Shown piece by piece: positions 5,998 to 7,880 of a stretch of 7,880 bases of DNA. The position numbers were made by a program, and so were the translations under genes. This DNA comes from Desulfocapsa sp. GTDB taxonomy: Bacteria; Desulfobacterota; Desulfobulbia; Desulfobulbales; Desulfocapsaceae. The first letter of the stretch is position 1; every line of letters starts with the position of its first letter. The notes beneath the pieces were generated by a model. It was not told the origin of the DNA. It made no database searches and was given only the letters and a program-made list of their open reading frames with translations. The DNA lies in assembly GCA_030635405.1 (NCBI GenBank), contig DAOVZA010000076.1, forward strand, positions 1 through 7,880. The letters run 5' to 3'.

Positions 5998-7462
5998 AAA
6001 AGAGAAAAAAAAGGCTGAATTTCTATCGGTTGATGACCCTGAACAACTCGAAAAAATGCGCGCAGGACTCATGCCGTTTCAACTGGTGAAGTATTTTTCT
6101 TTTACAAGTCTAGGTGTTATTCTACTTTTCACTCTTTTCCTCTCCTGGTTTATCTCAAATCATGCTCGAAATGTCATGCTTGATCAAAGTGAAGAATACT
6201 CTCTGCTTCTAGCAGAAAATCTCAATCAACAGGTTTTTAGAGGCTTTGTGCTGCCAACTGTCATCCGTTATGGCAAGATTGCACTCTCCAACCCAGAGCA
6301 ATTTCAGCGTCTCGACAGAATTGTGCGTAATGCCACCGACAGTATGAAAATGGAGGCTGTAACAATTTATGACTCTAATATAAATATTGTTTCGTATTCC
6401 ACCAATGAAGACCAGATAGGAAGGAAGAATGTTGGAGGATTGGAATATAAGAAAGCATTAAAGGGTGTTTCAAACTCCCAGATAGTTTCCAGTGGTACGG
6501 TTTTGAATCTCTTACCCGGAGTTCGTGGAGCACAATGTCGTCTCAAGACATTTATTCCTTTCAGGCAGGTACGTGAAGATGCAAGCAGTGACGGTCAGAT
6601 TATGGGGGTCCTGGAAATTACCCAGGATCTTTCCCGTGAATATACTGCCATAGTCCGATTGCAAGGCCGAATTATTCTTATTTCGGCACTGGTCATGTTT
6701 TTTCTGTTTCTCGTATTGCTGGTTATTGTAAGCAGGGCTGGGAAAATTATGGAAAGACGTGTGCTGGAACGCCTATCTCTTGAGAAAAAGCTTAGTGATG
6801 CTCAAAGGTTGGCCCATTTGGGGACTATGGTGGCAACGGTTTCACATGAAATTAAAAGTCCTCTTGGAATAGTACGTTCCACCGCAGAAATTCTTGTAAA
6901 GAGGATCAAAAAAGTTGCTCCTGGCAATGAAAACCTTGCTGAGATTATTGTTGCTGAGACCACAAGGCTTAACAATATTGTTCTGGAATTTCTGGATTTT
7001 GCAAGGCCTCAGAAGGTAAGGCTGAAAGCTGTTGACATACACTCATTGATTGGTCAGGCTTTGCAGTTTGTTAACTCTGAACTTGCAGAAAATAATATTG
7101 CTCTTGAAACCGACTTCTCTCCAACAATTGGTCGAATTACAATTGATCCAGATCATTTTTATCGGGCCTTACTCAATATTATAATGAATGCCATTCAAGC
7201 TATGCCTGAGGGTGGTGCCTTACGAGTAAGAACTGGTGTTCAAACATCAGATGGTTCCATACGCATAACTATTCATGATAGTGGCATTGGAATGAATGAA
7301 GAAAAAACAGCTGAAATCTTTAAGCCATTCTTCACTGATAAAAATAGGGGTACCGGTCTTGGCCTTGCCATAACCAAAAATATAATCGAACAGCATCATG
7401 GAACAATTTCTGTGAGCTCAAAGGAAAATGAAGGAAGCACCTTTACCATCATCCTGCCCTGA
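5990..7462 (+). CDS. Membrane sensor histidine kinase (two TM segments, no receiver domain)
   Basis: Two-component sensor kinase, 490 residues from GTG 5990. A short charged cytoplasmic tail (1-35) leads to TM1 (about 36-56). An extracytoplasmic region (about 57-226) contains a stretch (AVTIYDSNINIVSYS, then IGRKNVGGLEYKKAL) that looks like a Cache/PDC-type ligand-binding fold. TM2 is at about 228-248, followed by a short linker helix. The dimerisation domain carries the phospho-acceptor His at 286 in ATVSHEIKSPLGIV. The ATPase domain has the N box with Asn 400 (NIIMNAIQAMPEGG), the G1 box DSGIGM (430-435), an F box (EIFKPFF) and the G2 box RGTGLGLA (453-460). All catalytic motifs are intact. 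The style is that of NtrB/AtoS/ZraS-like kinases that often pair with sigma54 activators (family knowledge), but no response regulator is in the window. The start overlaps the radical SAM gene by 8 nt and the end overlaps the ABC gene, suggesting co-translation. The ligand is unknown. Confidence 0.9.
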   Translation: MIEKEKKKAEFLSVDDPEQLEKMRAGLMPFQLVKYFSFTSLGVILLFTLFLSWFISNHARNVMLDQSEEYSLLLAENLNQQVFRGFVLPTVIRYGKIALSNPEQFQRLDRIVRNATDSMKMEAVTIYDSNINIVSYSTNEDQIGRKNVGGLEYKKALKGVSNSQIVSSGTVLNLLPGVRGAQCRLKTFIPFRQVREDASSDGQIMGVLEITQDLSREYTAIVRLQGRIILISALVMFFLFLVLLVIVSRAGKIMERRVLERLSLEKKLSDAQRLAHLGTMVATVSHEIKSPLGIVRSTAEILVKRIKKVAPGNENLAEIIVAETTRLNNIVLEFLDFARPQKVRLKAVDIHSLIGQALQFVNSELAENNIALETDFSPTIGRITIDPDHFYRALLNIIMNAIQAMPEGGALRVRTGVQTSDGSIRITIHDSGIGMNEEKTAEIFKPFFTDKNRGTGLGLAITKNIIEQHHGTISVSSKENEGSTFTIILP

Positions 7463-7880
7463 TAAAACAGGAACTAAGGGTCTGCTAGTCTCTAATTTCA
7501 AGTTTCTTGGGAATGGTCCATATAACCTGAAGGCGAGCTCTGGTGAGTGTCTAGGCCTCACTGGGCAATCAGGTGTAGGAAAAACGCAGTTTCTGCGCGC
7601 CATTGCCGATGTAATTGCCCATGAAGGTAACTGTTCACTTGATGGAAATCTTTGTTCTTCTATTTCACCGCCAGAGTGGAGAAGGATGGTGGCTCTGCTC
7701 CCTGCCGAATCCTTCTGGTGGTACGATACCGTAGGCGAACATCTTGATATCTCAAACGAAGATTCATGGCTTGAACAGATTCTCTTCACATTAGGGTTCT
7801 CAAAAGATGTTCTCGGCTGGGCGGTCAGTCGGCTTTCCACGGCTGACCGACAACGACTTTCATTCGTGCGTACATTGATA
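7428..7880 (+). CDS. ABC transporter ATP-binding protein, 5' part, degenerate motifs
   Basis: The frame runs off the window; 151 residues are visible. Walker A is GQSGVGKT (46-53). VALLPAESFWWYDTVGEHL (88-106) occupies the Q-loop position, with Ala 93 where the glutamine normally is. RLSTADRQRLSFVRTL (135-150) occupies the signature position, with LSTAD in place of LSGGE. The region between the first strand and Walker A is short. The layout resembles small YbbL/FetA-type ATPases, which work with a YbbM-like permease (family inference); Walker B and any permease gene lie beyond the window. ATG 7428 is the only ATG before Walker A and an in-frame stop at 7413-7415 blocks longer forms. It overlaps the kinase gene by 35 nt and its AAGGA (7421-7425) is only 2 nt away. 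A CTG at 7482, 9 nt after AGGA (7469-7472), would start right at the first strand and is a real alternative. Function and substrate are unknown. Confidence 0.8.
   Translation, partial: MKEAPLPSSCPDKTGTKGLLVSNFKFLGNGPYNLKASSGECLGLTGQSGVGKTQFLRAIADVIAHEGNCSLDGNLCSSISPPEWRRMVALLPAESFWWYDTVGEHLDISNEDSWLEQILFTLGFSKDVLGWAVSRLSTADRQRLSFVRTLI

Noticed and set aside
7418..7840. 140-residue open frame on the minus strand at the window end
   Set aside because: The plus strand here encodes the kinase end and an ABC ATPase with a clear Walker A; the minus frame has no recognisable motif.
1..7880. Search by eye for CRISPR arrays, tRNA or rRNA genes, insertion sequences, toxin-antitoxin or defence genes
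   Set aside because: Nearly every base is accounted for by seven coding regions and one short leader; no repeats or genes of those kinds were seen.

Overview
The window is a stretch of bacterial chromosome, all on the plus strand, holding the end of a division and cell wall (dcw) cluster followed by three accessory genes. In order: the 3' part of murB, complete ftsQ, ftsA and ftsZ, a radical SAM protein gene, a membrane histidine kinase gene, and the 5' part of an ABC transporter ATP-binding gene. Base composition is moderate, slightly AT-rich, and looks even throughout. The genes are packed with gaps of 4 to 15 nt or with overlaps. The one real gap is about 120 nt between ftsA and ftsZ.

The protein sequences (a short MurB of the type II kind, an FtsQ with a POTRA domain, an FtsZ ending in a [12 protein letters not shown] tail) and the gene order suggest a Gram-negative bacterium. 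A sulfate-reducing or related deltaproteobacterium (Desulfobacterota, possibly Desulfobulbales) is my best guess, but this is inference from gene order and protein style, not a database match.

Region 1 to 2842: MurB makes UDP-MurNAc in the cytoplasm. FtsQ is the bitopic inner-membrane protein that links early and late divisome proteins. FtsA is the actin-like membrane tether for FtsZ. No ddl gene lies between murB and ftsQ, unlike in E. coli. Region 2843 to 2965: a leader with an extended -10 promoter candidate, a 10-bp hairpin and an overlapping perfect 16-bp palindrome just upstream of the ftsZ ribosome binding site. This is the most regulatory-looking DNA in the window. Region 2966 to 4198: FtsZ, the tubulin-like ring protein.

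Region 4204 to 7880: a radical SAM enzyme of unknown function with an N-terminal B12-binding-like domain and a C-terminal four-cysteine cluster; a two-TM sensor histidine kinase whose GTG start and Shine-Dalgarno sequence lie inside the end of the radical SAM gene; and a small ABC ATPase with unusual Q-loop and signature motifs that overlaps the kinase end. Spacing suggests these three are translated from the same transcript as ftsZ. I see no mobile element, CRISPR, tRNA, rRNA or defence system. The window is mostly ordinary core chromosome, with unexplained interest in the ftsZ leader and the three downstream genes.
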